A DNA stretch of 42,254 nucleotides. Source: Clostridium prolinivorans (GTDB taxonomy: Bacteria; Bacillota; Clostridia; Clostridiales; Clostridiaceae). The DNA is taken from positions 1-42,254 of the forward strand of contig NZ_RJWG01000015.1 of NCBI RefSeq assembly GCF_004011155.1, in the 5' to 3' direction. The notes below the pieces were generated by a model. That model did no database searches and had not been told where the DNA came from. It saw only the letters and a program-made list of their open reading frames with translations. Made by a program: the position numbers and the translations under genes. This document shows, in pieces, positions 1 through 6,491 of this stretch (the stretch's first letter is position 1; the number at the start of each line of letters is the position of its first letter).

Positions 1-1
1 T

Positions 2-58
2 GAAAAGATAACTTATATGAAATATTTTATGGAACAAATAGGAATTAAGTTTAATTAA
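2..58 (+). CDS. C-terminal tail of a gene cut by the window edge
   Basis: An open frame enters the window and runs for 18 codons to a TAA at 56-58, ending in a lysine- and aromatic-rich tail (GIKFN). It cannot be assigned to a family from so few residues. It lies about 80 nt upstream of the first bacteriocin precursor and in the same direction, so it could belong to the bacteriocin locus (for example export or regulation), but that is a guess. A chance open frame is also possible at this length. Confidence 0.3.
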   Translation, partial: EKITYMKYFMEQIGIKFN

Positions 59-80
59 CCAGCAATTAAAGGCAACTGCA

Positions 81-138
81 GATGTCTTTAATATATACAT
101 TTATGTAAAAAAATGATAAAATTAGAGGAGAATAAAAA
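81..138 (+). promoter_or_regulatory. upstream half of duplicated bacteriocin cassette A
   Basis: The stretch running from GATG at 81 through TTTAATATATACATTTA and the run GATAAAATTAGAGGAG to the start codon at 139 recurs almost unchanged before the second precursor at 2444-2523. It contains an AT-rich promoter-like block and the ribosome binding site AGAGGAG, 8 nt from the ATG. Conservation of this non-coding part together with the leader indicates that promoter, ribosome binding site and leader were duplicated as one unit. No regulator site is recognised. Confidence 0.55.
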
Positions 139-531
139 ATGAGTGCATTTGTATTAAACAGAAAGTATGAACTTCAATTACCAGAGAGCTTTGTGGACAT
201 TGACAGAGAAGAGATGGAGTATGTTGATGGGGGCGGAGCAAATTATGGATGGTATGGAGATATTACATTCAGAATAGCTAGAAGTGTAATAAATGCAGTA
301 GTTGGAGTTGGAGCTACAGCAGCTGCTACAGCTGCTTTGGCATCTGCTGGAATTACTGGTGGATTATCAACGGTTGTAGTGCCAGGTTTAGCAGGTATTT
401 TAGGAGCAGTTGCATCAAATGGGTTACTTAAACAAGACTATTATTATGTAAATATGAGATTTTATTTAGCAGATTATTGGACGTTAAGAGCAATTTCTGG
501 ATTTGATAATCAAATAACTCTAGCGATGTAA
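139..531 (+). CDS. double-glycine-leader bacteriocin-like precursor A
   Basis: A 130-residue precursor of a probable exported antimicrobial peptide. Residues 1-32 form a classic double-glycine leader: hydrophobic positions in YELQLP, acidic FVDIDREEMEY, then VDGG at 29-32. Such leaders are removed by C39-peptidase ABC exporters, none of which is in this window. The mature part would be about 98 residues: a Tyr/Trp-containing start, a long Gly/Ala-rich hydrophobic core (about 50-95) with GxxxG-like spacing suited to membrane insertion, and a tyrosine-rich tail with YYY. The leader matches that of the precursor at 2524 almost exactly. It is larger than usual class II bacteriocins. The leader is seen directly; antimicrobial action is inferred. 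Confidence 0.75.
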   Translation: MSAFVLNRKYELQLPESFVDIDREEMEYVDGGGANYGWYGDITFRIARSVINAVVGVGATAAATAALASAGITGGLSTVVVPGLAGILGAVASNGLLKQDYYYVNMRFYLADYWTLRAISGFDNQITLAM

Positions 532-537
532 AAAAAT

Positions 538-693
538 ATGAAAATGAAGATATTTTATAAAAGTGTTTTACTATTCTTTATAGGAATAGGTATATGTTTT
601 ATTTTAAGTAGATTTTTAAGTAGTAATATAGCATTAATTTCAACAATAATTATTATTAGTGTTACAGGAAGTAAATTTATAAAAAGAACTTAA
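538..693 (+). CDS. small membrane protein, candidate immunity protein
   Basis: A 51-residue reading frame starting 6 nt after the bacteriocin precursor A stop codon. It begins MKMKIFYKS and is almost entirely hydrophobic, with two predicted membrane segments (about residues 8-26 and 29-44) and a basic end (SKFIKRT). No clear ribosome binding site is visible, so translation would probably be coupled to the precursor. Small cationic membrane proteins directly after double-glycine precursors are often dedicated immunity proteins; that role is inferred from position and topology only. A second in-frame ATG lies at 544. Confidence 0.5.
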   Translation: MKMKIFYKSVLLFFIGIGICFILSRFLSSNIALISTIIIISVTGSKFIKRT

Positions 694-820
694 TGATTAT
701 CTCACAGAAAGATTATCTACGTTCCTAATATCTGCAAGTTCTTAGGGGAAGTTCTAAAAATTACTAAGAGTTATTTGAGTAAAATAATACTTAGATAGCT
801 CTTTTTCTATTTGTACATCC

Positions 821-1007
821 AGTAAAGATGGACAATGCTTACTGGTGGAAGTAAAGTCTGGGTAATTGCCAAGAATCCACCATGCGTAGAGCTTTACAAG
901 CAGCAGCAGTTTTTGTCTGGAGCCCAAAAGGTATAGCAATGATTACTGCCATAGCATTTAGTACTGTTGCAATAGCAGGGCCGATTATTGCAGTTAGAAG
1001 AAGGTAA
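821..1007 (+). pseudogene. decayed third bacteriocin precursor
   Basis: One frame from the ATG at 835 reads LTGGSKVWVIAKNPP, like the end of a double-glycine leader and the start of a mature peptide. The DNA just before it (AGATGGACAATG) resembles the EMEY-VDGG coding region of the two intact precursors. The reading then passes to another frame, which from the ATG at 882 gives a 41-residue hydrophobic Ala/Ile-rich stretch ending in VRRR at the stop at 1005-1007. This combination looks like one precursor broken by at least one frameshift, with the leader largely lost. The 882-1007 frame could alternatively be a separate small peptide gene. Confidence 0.4.
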
Positions 1008-1034
1008 TCAACAGGTTAAATTTGTAAAAATATA

Positions 1035-1090
1035 GAATGCTATTTTAGAAGCAAGATGTGTAATTATAGTAACGTTCTAAAATAGTATTC
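1035..1090. repeat. 16-bp inverted repeat between bacteriocin genes
   Basis: The arms GAATGCTATTTTAGAA (1035-1050) and TTCTAAAATAGTATTC (1075-1090) pair along all 16 positions with one G-T, around a 24-nt loop. It follows the decayed precursor and precedes the gene at 1156. No clean T-run follows, so it may be a weak terminator or an RNA processing or stability element rather than a strong terminator. Confidence 0.5.
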
Positions 1091-1155
1091 AAATTAATAA
1101 ATTCCTAAATACGAAAATGCTATCTTAAGTAAGATGGTGGAGGGGGGAATTCAAT

Positions 1156-1434
1156 ATGATATATAATTTACTATTTTTAATAGTAGGATTTTGTATATTA
1201 GAATATATTTTACAGAACAAAAAAAATGCAGAAAAAGTAATGAACATTTGTAATATAAAAAGTAAAAGAGATGCAAAGTTTTTTTTTGTGGTTGGAGTAA
1301 CTATAACTGTTTTACTAGTTAAAATTTGCCTTGAATTAACTAAAGAAAGTAATATAGTTGGATTATTAGGAATATTTGTTGGAATTAGCATTAGTGCTGT
1401 AACTAAAAGAATTATAGATATAATAAAAGACTAG
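1156..1434 (+). CDS. small membrane protein, possible immunity protein
   Basis: A 92-residue protein not assigned to a family. It has a hydrophobic N-terminus (about 3-20), a lysine-rich soluble stretch (21-43), a second membrane segment (about 44-60) and a third (about 66-84), ending in a charged tail. The start is supported by a very strong purine-rich ribosome binding site (GGAGGGGGG) 9 nt upstream. A short hairpin (ATCTT/AAGAT) sits just before that site and could mask it. It is 37 nt upstream of the HEAGH protease gene and in the same direction, so the two are probably co-transcribed. The placement inside a bacteriocin locus suggests immunity or accessory export, which is inference. Confidence 0.6.
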   Translation: MIYNLLFLIVGFCILEYILQNKKNAEKVMNICNIKSKRDAKFFFVVGVTITVLLVKICLELTKESNIVGLLGIFVGISISAVTKRIIDIIKD

Positions 1435-1471
1435 ATAACTGGATATAAAATTCGGGGAAGAGTGATAAGCC

Positions 1472-2143
1472 ATGTATATTTTGTTTTTTGCTTTAACTGT
1501 AATAACAATGTTAATATTACAGTTATATGGTAGTAAGAAGAAATATATAATTAATAATTATGAAGTAGTTATCAATTATATAAAAGAAATGTGCTATGAA
1601 TATAAAATTGATGTACCTAAGATTGAAAAAGGAAATAATTTTTCTTTTAATCCTATAAAAAATATTGTCTATATTAAAAAAGAAGTTAGCAATAACTTAG
1701 AATACTTTACTGCAGCACTACATGAAGCTGGTCATTATATAGTATACAATAATAATAGTTATTTTTTAAATAAAATAACGAAGGCAACTTTACCTATACT
1801 TATGGCTAATAGAATAGTAGTGATCCCAGCATATGTCACAGCAATGTTATTAACGGCGTTAGAAATTTTTGATCCTACGACTAGAGTAAGTATAATACTT
1901 TTTAAAAAAATCTTTATGTGTGTATTCATAATAGCGTCAATAATAAGATTAACCGTAGGCATATACAATGAAGTTAAGGCTGATTATTACGTATTAAAGT
2001 TTTTAGGTAAAAGACATAACGAAGTAAATATAATAAATGTAAAGACATTAATGTCTTTAGCACTGGTAAGTCAATTATTGAACTCGTTAACTTGGATATT
2101 TATGATTATATATATATATAAAGTACTTTTTGGAGTTATTTAG
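1472..2143 (+). CDS. membrane-embedded HExxH zinc metalloprotease
   Basis: A 223-residue integral membrane protein with a zinc-protease signature: HEAGH at residues 84-88 (two His ligands and the catalytic Glu) and NEVKAD at 166-171, whose Glu167 is the expected third ligand. Membrane segments lie at about 1-19, 105-132, 142-164 and 194-220, placing the active site beside the membrane. The layout resembles M48-like and YugP-type (Zn_peptidase_2) membrane proteases rather than the CPBP bacteriocin-immunity proteases. It follows the 1156 gene by 37 nt. Within this locus it could degrade incoming bacteriocin, mature a peptide, or act in stress proteolysis; none can be chosen from sequence. The start has a GGGGAAG site 12 nt upstream. 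Confidence 0.65.
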   Translation: MYILFFALTVITMLILQLYGSKKKYIINNYEVVINYIKEMCYEYKIDVPKIEKGNNFSFNPIKNIVYIKKEVSNNLEYFTAALHEAGHYIVYNNNSYFLNKITKATLPILMANRIVVIPAYVTAMLLTALEIFDPTTRVSIILFKKIFMCVFIIASIIRLTVGIYNEVKADYYVLKFLGKRHNEVNIINVKTLMSLALVSQLLNSLTWIFMIIYIYKVLFGVI

Positions 2144-2157
2144 CGTAGTTTTAATAA

Positions 2158-2211
2158 AGAAGTTTAATTAACTTCTGAATCTCCATTCGCACAGACTACT
2201 AGGGGAGATTA
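2158..2211. terminator. tandem hairpins after the protease gene
   Basis: Two stems follow the stop codon at 2143. The first pairs AGAAGTT (2158-2164) with AACTTCT (2170-2176). The second pairs AATCTCC (2178-2184) with GGAGATT (2205-2211). Neither is followed by a good T-run, so termination is plausible but not strong. Confidence 0.35.
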
Positions 2212-2399
2212 GTAAATTAATAAGTTTAATTTTCATACTTTCAGGAATCTTATTATACCAAGGCATAAGATTCTCTAAACTTTTGCTATCGTATATATCT
2301 CTCTTTTATATTATAATACAAATCTTTCCTTTACTAATGAAAGAAAACAGCTTGAAATAAAAAACCAAATTAGAAACACAAAAACAAGTTATTTCTAAA
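2208..2399 (+). pseudogene. small membrane-protein frame lacking a start codon
   Basis: An open frame runs from 2208 to a TAA at 2397-2399, encoding two hydrophobic segments (ISLIFILSGILLYQG and SYISLFYIIIQIF) followed by a basic tail (MKRKQLEIKNQ). An AGGGGAG ribosome-binding-like stretch is at 2201-2207, but only ATT or ATA codons follow where a start would be expected. It therefore looks like a small membrane or immunity-type gene that has lost its start, or one using a rare start codon. It sits between the protease and the second bacteriocin precursor. No family recognised. Confidence 0.35.
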
Positions 2400-2443
2400 T
2401 CTACTGATGAGTACAAGCTCTATGCACAAAGGCGGCATCCTTT

Positions 2444-2523
2444 GATGCTTTTAATATATACATTTAAAAAATTTATTTAAAATCTTATATGTAAAAAATG
2501 ATAAAATTAGAAGAGAATAAAAA
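2444..2523 (+). promoter_or_regulatory. upstream half of duplicated bacteriocin cassette B
   Basis: Copy of the block at 81-138: the same TTTAATATATACATTTA core and GATAAAATTAGA-AGAG ribosome-binding segment, here with an extra insertion of about 20 nt between the two parts. It leads into the second precursor with the same spacing to the ATG. Equal upstream sequence suggests both precursors are expressed under the same signal. Confidence 0.55.
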
Positions 2524-2913
2524 ATGAGTGAATTTGTATTAAACAGAAAGTATGAACTTCAATTACCAGACAGTTTTGTGGACATTGACAGAGATGAAAT
2601 GGAGTATGTTGATGGGGGATGGTCATTTACTAGAAAATTCTCAACGAAAGCTGGAATTAATGCATTATATAAAGCTGGAGCTGGGTATAGTGTAGCAACA
2701 TTAATATTAGCTTTTGGGGTAGTTATAACAGGTGCTACAGGAATAGGAGCAGTAGCATTTGGGTTAGTGGGTGCATATAGTGGAGCATTAGCATGGAAAT
2801 GTTTGGATAGCGCTACGGAAGCTACATATTATTATAATAGATATGGAAGTTATTATCTAACTGTTGCAGGAATTGGACCTTTGGTTACAGGAGTAAGAGT
2901 TGATCAACTTTAA
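2524..2913 (+). CDS. double-glycine-leader bacteriocin-like precursor B
   Basis: A 129-residue precursor whose first 32 residues differ from precursor A only at residues 3, 16 and 24 (MSEFVLNRKYELQLP at the start, VDGG at 29-32). The mature part (about 97 residues) starts WSFTRKF, continues with a Gly/Ala/Val-rich hydrophobic core (about 50-95) with GxxxG-like repeats, and ends with a tyrosine-rich segment containing YYY and YY. The general plan matches precursor A although the mature residues are largely different. It is followed 29 nt later by a small membrane protein gene. Export through a C39-peptidase ABC transporter is expected, but none is in the window. Antimicrobial function is inferred; the leader is seen directly. 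Confidence 0.75.
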   Translation: MSEFVLNRKYELQLPDSFVDIDRDEMEYVDGGWSFTRKFSTKAGINALYKAGAGYSVATLILAFGVVITGATGIGAVAFGLVGAYSGALAWKCLDSATEATYYYNRYGSYYLTVAGIGPLVTGVRVDQL

Positions 2914-2942
2914 ATTAGAATTAGTTAGAAGGAGATTAGTAA

Positions 2943-3236
2943 ATGAAAGAAGAAATTTTATTTAAACTTATTATTGGACCATTGTTTATAGGTATAATTG
3001 CTATTTTGTTAATTATATTAAGTTTGAAGAAAAGAAAACAAGGTAATCAATGGAATAAAACAATAAATAAAGTTGATTATGGTAGAGTTTATTGTCAAAT
3101 AGTATTTTCTACTTTTGTAGCAATGATTATTTTATGTGACAATATTTATGAATTTTTATTATTTCAAGGGTCTTTAATATTTGCAGCAGTGTTAATTAGT
3201 AAAGACATCAATGGCAAGAGAGAGATAAAAGAGTAA
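2943..3236 (+). CDS. three-segment membrane protein, candidate immunity protein
   Basis: A 97-residue membrane protein with hydrophobic segments at about 7-28, 52-65 and 68-85, a basic loop (KKRKQGNQWNK) and a charged end. It starts 29 nt after bacteriocin precursor B, behind the ribosome binding site AAGGAG, and is followed by a strong inverted repeat, so the two genes form a short transcription unit. The pairing of precursor and small membrane gene mirrors 139/538. Immunity to the peptide of the preceding gene is the simplest reading, but no family is recognised. Confidence 0.6.
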   Translation: MKEEILFKLIIGPLFIGIIAILLIILSLKKRKQGNQWNKTINKVDYGRVYCQIVFSTFVAMIILCDNIYEFLLFQGSLIFAAVLISKDINGKREIKE

Positions 3237-3290
3237 AATAATCATAATTTATTACAAAAAACATTTTAAATTAGCTTATAAAATAAATAA

Positions 3291-3335
3291 AAAAGCTTTT
3301 AATCATAATTGATAAGATTATGATTAAAAGCTTTT
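3291..3335. terminator. perfect 19-bp inverted repeat closing the bacteriocin locus
   Basis: AAAAGCTTTTAATCATAAT (3291-3309) is repeated exactly in reverse complement at 3317-3335 with a 7-nt loop. A-rich on one side and T-rich on the other, it can act as a terminator in both directions and ends the 2524-3236 unit. Confidence 0.65.
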
Positions 3336-3521
3336 AGCTATGGGTAGAAAAAACAAAACCTTCGATGTAAAATTAGTAGTAGGTTTGCTAACTACAACTA
3401 AAGATACAAAGACTAGCTAGTTAAAGTCAATACTTTGGTATTTTCAAGAAACATCTTTTGATGAGCTTGAGGTGAACGAAGCTCGTATTATTTTTGTTCT
3501 CTTAGTATTGCAAAAATATAG

Positions 3522-3668
3522 TTTATAGAGATTTTAGCTGATGCAGAGCTGGTAGAGGATTTTGATGTGGATATGTTTTTTAGGATAGTAGAGAAAATGA
3601 CAGTATTTGATGGAGAAAAGATAATAGTTAGTTTGCTTGATGGGACGGAGATTGAGGTTGTAATTTAA
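3522..3668 (+). pseudogene. C-terminal remnant of a serine site-specific recombinase
   Basis: The open frame between stops encodes FIEILADAELVEDFDVDMF and then MTVFDGEKIIVSLLDGTEIE before the stop at 3666-3668. An ending of this kind (FDGEK...SLLDGTEIE) is typical of the C-terminal end of clostridial large serine recombinases of phages and mobile elements. Catalytic, zinc-ribbon and coiled-coil parts are absent; upstream DNA (3341-3521) carries stops in all frames. It is a relic of an integrated element. The call rests on memory of the family tail motif. Confidence 0.5.
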
Positions 3669-3806
3669 TAAAGGAATTTGAGAGGGTGGAGCAATTTTAT
3701 ACAGATGTTTCATTTTAAATAAAGACATGGTATTAAATAACTTCTTGTCATTTTGTGTCGTAAAATTTTACCAAAGAAATTATTGACAATTTTTTAACGG
3801 GGGGTA

Positions 3807-3853
3807 AAATTACAAAATTATATAGACAAGTTGTCTATATAATTTTGTAATTT
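3807..3853. repeat. perfect 47-nt palindrome (23 + 1 + 23)
   Basis: The left arm (3807-3829) ends in ATAGACAA, the centre is G at 3830, and the right arm (3831-3853) begins TTGTCTAT. All 23 pairs match. The one-base spacer makes it a DNA palindrome or cruciform rather than a usual terminator, and no T-run follows. It lies between the recombinase relic and the toxin-like gene, preceded by a GGGGGG run at 3799-3804. It could be an element end, a recombination site or a large operator. Confidence 0.6.
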
Positions 3854-4413
3854 GATGGTTACAGGTTAGAATATATTGATAATTATAAAAAGATTTACAT
3901 AATGTTTTTTATTTTAATTCTTGTGTACAAGTTATGTGTAAAATATATTGATTGTGCAAAAATGTGTTACATTGTAAGTATAATACTAAAAAGGTAAAAA
4001 TATACATTAAAATCTTTAAGGTCAGTAAATTAGGTAAAATTTTCACATTTCATGACAATAAAGGTTCTGAAAAGAGCATAGCGTGAAAACGCATTAGGAT
4101 TGTATTTTAGAAGGCACCGTATCTGGTAATGTAGATATATCAAGATTATCAAGGATTTTTGTATAAAAATTGATAAGCTTTTGAGAAGTAAAAAGTTAAA
4201 TCATGTTAAAGATTTCTTGATTTTGGTACATAGACATTTCTTTCTTTTGTTTTTATATTATTTGTGTTGATATAGTATAATTGGACAAAAATGTGAGGAT
4301 ATCCTATTAAATATATTTGAGTGATAAAAAAATAGCCATGACGAGCTAGTAATATCAAGACATTAGAGTTATACTCAAGGCTATACTAATTTTATTATGG
4401 AAGGTAATGTGAA
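3854..4413. other. non-coding stretch before the toxin-like gene
   Basis: About 560 nt without a convincing gene. A possible -10 box TATAAT is at 4276-4281 with a poor -35. A stem pairs TAGCCATGA (about 4333-4341) with TCAAGGCTA (about 4374-4382) across one mismatch, just upstream of the ribosome binding site (GGAAGGTAATGTG) of the next gene. A small GCGTGAAAACGC hairpin lies near 4081. No known riboswitch was recognised. The length and short fragments suggest old mobile-element debris. Confidence 0.35.
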
Positions 4414-5202
4414 ATGATTAAAATCAAAAAATTAGTTGCAGCAATAACATGTATTACAATGCTGTGCTTTGTTACAAACGTTCAGGCTAAAGCTGAGAGT
4501 ATCCTAGAAAAAACTGTATTCGTAGATGGGATTGAATACTCAATATATGTTGAAGATAGCACTAATAATGTAATTGTTGAAACTGTCGGTTTAGAAAAAA
4601 ATTCTGAAATGATAATTACACCAGAGGGAGATGCTAGAGCTACTATATTTGATGAAAATTCTGAAGTTAAAGAGTATGACTTGGAAATTAATGAATTGAC
4701 TGAAGAAGATGTTGAGGTAGTAGTTAAAGATAACGGTAATGTTGTTGAAGAATTTACATCTTCTGAAGATTTGCAAGCTGATAAATATGTTGGACAATCT
4801 GTTATAGTTGTAGGAGGTACAATAGTAGTTGGTTCATTATTAACTGCGTTGCTTTATGCATCTCTTGCATTAGTTATTGCTGGCGTGACTTGTTATGCAA
4901 TTGATGCTATAATTCATGTCGTAAGAAATACTAATTTTTATTATAAAGCGTATAGAAGATTAAATACTGTATTTGTTAACCCTATATCTATTCCTTATTC
5001 ACAAGCTGTTAATAGAATTAAAGCTGGGGCTGATGTATATACTTATTTTAGTACACCAGCAAGGAATATTGTAGTAGCTACTGGTTTAGGTGTAACTCCA
5101 TCTGAAAACCATAGGAAGTGGTATAGTATAGGAACATTTTTTGATCACTATCATACAGAAAACAGAAATGGGGCGCATTCTTTCTATGGACTACCAAAAT
5201 AG
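4414..5202 (+). CDS. exported putative toxin, SAR2788-like
   Basis: A 262-residue protein with an N-terminal signal peptide (basic MIKIKK, hydrophobic core, likely cleavage after VQAKA near 28). Residues 30-125 form an acidic Val/Glu-rich domain, residues about 130-165 a hydrophobic Gly/Ala-rich segment likely to span or insert into a membrane, and the C-terminus (about 170-262) is a basic, aromatic domain ending DHYHTENRNGAHSFYG. A His-containing HYH...GxHSF ending resembles that of SAR2788-family putative toxins of Firmicutes; this match is from memory and only moderate. The following gene overlaps its 3' end, as expected for a toxin-immunity pair. Alternatives are a secreted bacteriocin-like protein or a surface protein. 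Confidence 0.5.
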   Translation: MIKIKKLVAAITCITMLCFVTNVQAKAESILEKTVFVDGIEYSIYVEDSTNNVIVETVGLEKNSEMIITPEGDARATIFDENSEVKEYDLEINELTEEDVEVVVKDNGNVVEEFTSSEDLQADKYVGQSVIVVGGTIVVGSLLTALLYASLALVIAGVTCYAIDAIIHVVRNTNFYYKAYRRLNTVFVNPISIPYSQAVNRIKAGADVYTYFSTPARNIVVATGLGVTPSENHRKWYSIGTFFDHYHTENRNGAHSFYGLPK

Positions 5203-5677
5203 AACTCTAATATGTGAAAGTTTTAAACAACTAAATTATCAAACAAAACATTTGGATAGAATACTTTTAAAAGCTATCAATAAAGCAGATACTGTATATG
5301 CATTTAGAAGCTACACTCATATTTTAGAAAAAAACAATTTAATTAAATGGTTAGATTCAATTGAATTAGATAAGTATAGTGAATTGAGCATTAACTTCGT
5401 TTCACGTAATAGGGTGAATAAAATAACTGCAGAGGGTAAAGAGAAGATTTATTGCTTAAATCTTGATGAACAAAATAAAAGTAAATTTCTAGAGTTATTT
5501 AAAGTATCTATCCGGGATTTTAAAAATATCCTTAGTTCACAATCGTTAAAAAATCCATTATATATTGATGATCCTTTATATGATCAATATGATTTTGTTT
5601 TTGTTTATCAAGATAATGTCGTATTATGGACTGATATCCATCCATTTTTATTCTTTTTAAATGAGAGGATGATTTAA
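5186..5677 (+). CDS. possible immunity partner of the toxin-like protein
   Basis: A cytoplasmic, charged protein of about 163 residues when started at the ATG at 5186, which overlaps the upstream gene by 17 nt; ATGs at 5168 and 5141 are also in frame. It is rich in Lys, Asn and aromatic residues, has no membrane segment or signal peptide, and ends with a hydrophobic aromatic patch (VLWTDIHPFLFFLNE). No family recognised. The overlap indicates translational coupling to the exported protein at 4414, so an immunity role is reasonable but unproven. Confidence 0.55.
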   Translation: MDYQNRTLICESFKQLNYQTKHLDRILLKAINKADTVYAFRSYTHILEKNNLIKWLDSIELDKYSELSINFVSRNRVNKITAEGKEKIYCLNLDEQNKSKFLELFKVSIRDFKNILSSQSLKNPLYIDDPLYDQYDFVFVYQDNVVLWTDIHPFLFFLNERMI

Positions 5678-5727
5678 TGAAAAGCAAATCAGTAATTCTA
5701 GGAATGATTATTTTATTAGTTGGATAG
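5677..5727 (+). pseudogene. truncated start of a small membrane protein
   Basis: The ATG at 5677 overlaps the TAA of the preceding gene (TAATG) and begins MKSKSVILGMIILLVG, then meets TAG at 5725-5727. The coupled start and hydrophobic residues suggest a third gene of the toxin operon broken early; no continuation in another frame could be traced with confidence. It could also be a genuine 16-residue peptide. Confidence 0.3.
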
Positions 5728-5739
5728 GTTACAATTAAT

Positions 5740-5769
5740 TAGACAATAAATATTTGATCATGATATAAT
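5740..5769 (+). promoter_or_regulatory. candidate sigma-A promoter for the VOC gene
   Basis: TAGACA at 5740-5745 and TATAAT at 5764-5769 are separated by 18 nt and lie upstream of the VOC gene with no other gene between. The leader would be about 180 nt, long for such a gene, so another promoter closer in is possible. Confidence 0.4.
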
Positions 5770-5958
5770 ATAAAAAATAGGAAAATTTATCATGGTAGAA
5801 AACAATAAAAATATATAAAAACAGGATATTTACATACTAAAAATAGTCTATGACATTAATTTAAGCCATTTGAGATACTTTATATATTGGAATAATGATT
5901 ATGCTATTAGTCTACAGCATGACTTTAAAATATTTGATAATGAAAAGGAGATTATATT

Positions 5959-6321
5959 ATGCATTTTAGACAATTAACTTTGATGGTTGAAAAACTTGAA
6001 GAATCTATTGAATTTTACCAAACTATTATTGAATTGACTATTTCTCGTCGTATAAAAATGGAAAATGGAGGAGAAGTAGTATTTTTAACAAACGGAGAAG
6101 GAGAAACAGAAATTGAATTAGTTTGCATGCCGCAAATGCAAAAGTTTGAAGGAAAAGGTTTATCAATTTGTTTTGAAACAGAAGATTTAGATAAGAAGCA
6201 TGAAATAATACAGTCAAAAGGACTAAACCCTTCTGAAATAAGAACACCGGATGCTAAAAGCCGTTATTTTTGGGTATATGATCCTAATGGAATATCTATA
6301 CAGCTGAGACAAAAACTTTAA
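5959..6321 (+). CDS. VOC (glyoxalase-fold) family protein
   Basis: A 120-residue single-domain protein with the vicinal oxygen chelate layout: two beta-alpha-beta-beta-beta halves, starting MHFRQLTLMVEKLEESIEFY and ending YDPNGISIQL. His2 and the Glu of TEIELV (about residue 53) match metal positions; the last ligand position usually occupied by Glu near the end (xxxEL) is Gln, so metal binding may be altered. Proteins like this include glyoxalases, fosfomycin or bleomycin resistance proteins and isomerases; specificity cannot be read here. The start follows AAAGGAG by 10 nt. Confidence 0.75.
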   Translation: MHFRQLTLMVEKLEESIEFYQTIIELTISRRIKMENGGEVVFLTNGEGETEIELVCMPQMQKFEGKGLSICFETEDLDKKHEIIQSKGLNPSEIRTPDAKSRYFWVYDPNGISIQLRQKL

Positions 6322-6491
6322 TATAATATACGGATTGCAAAGAGCGTTACAAAGAAGATATTGATACATATGGTTGCAATATGATCCGATTGAAAGGTAT
6401 GAGCAATTGGATAAATCTATTTTAAATGCTGCACAAAAGTATTTTATATAAAAATTTAAATATGAATTATTTGAAAGGAAGCGTAATTAAT

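Noticed and set aside
754-939. 61-codon open frame on the minus strand
   Set aside because: No ribosome binding site, and it lies over the decayed bacteriocin precursor on the plus strand; composition fits a shadow frame.
3900-4413. Possible riboswitch or structured RNA before the toxin-like gene
   Set aside because: Small hairpins occur, but no conserved core of a c-di-GMP, T-box, SAM, TPP or other known riboswitch could be matched.
5829-5991. Open stretch reading DIYILKIVYDINLSHL and further, upstream of the VOC gene
   Set aside because: No start codon, runs through the VOC start in another frame, and no family motif was recognised.
1-6000. Prophage region
   Set aside because: Only a recombinase tail is present; no capsid, portal, terminase or lysis genes are seen.
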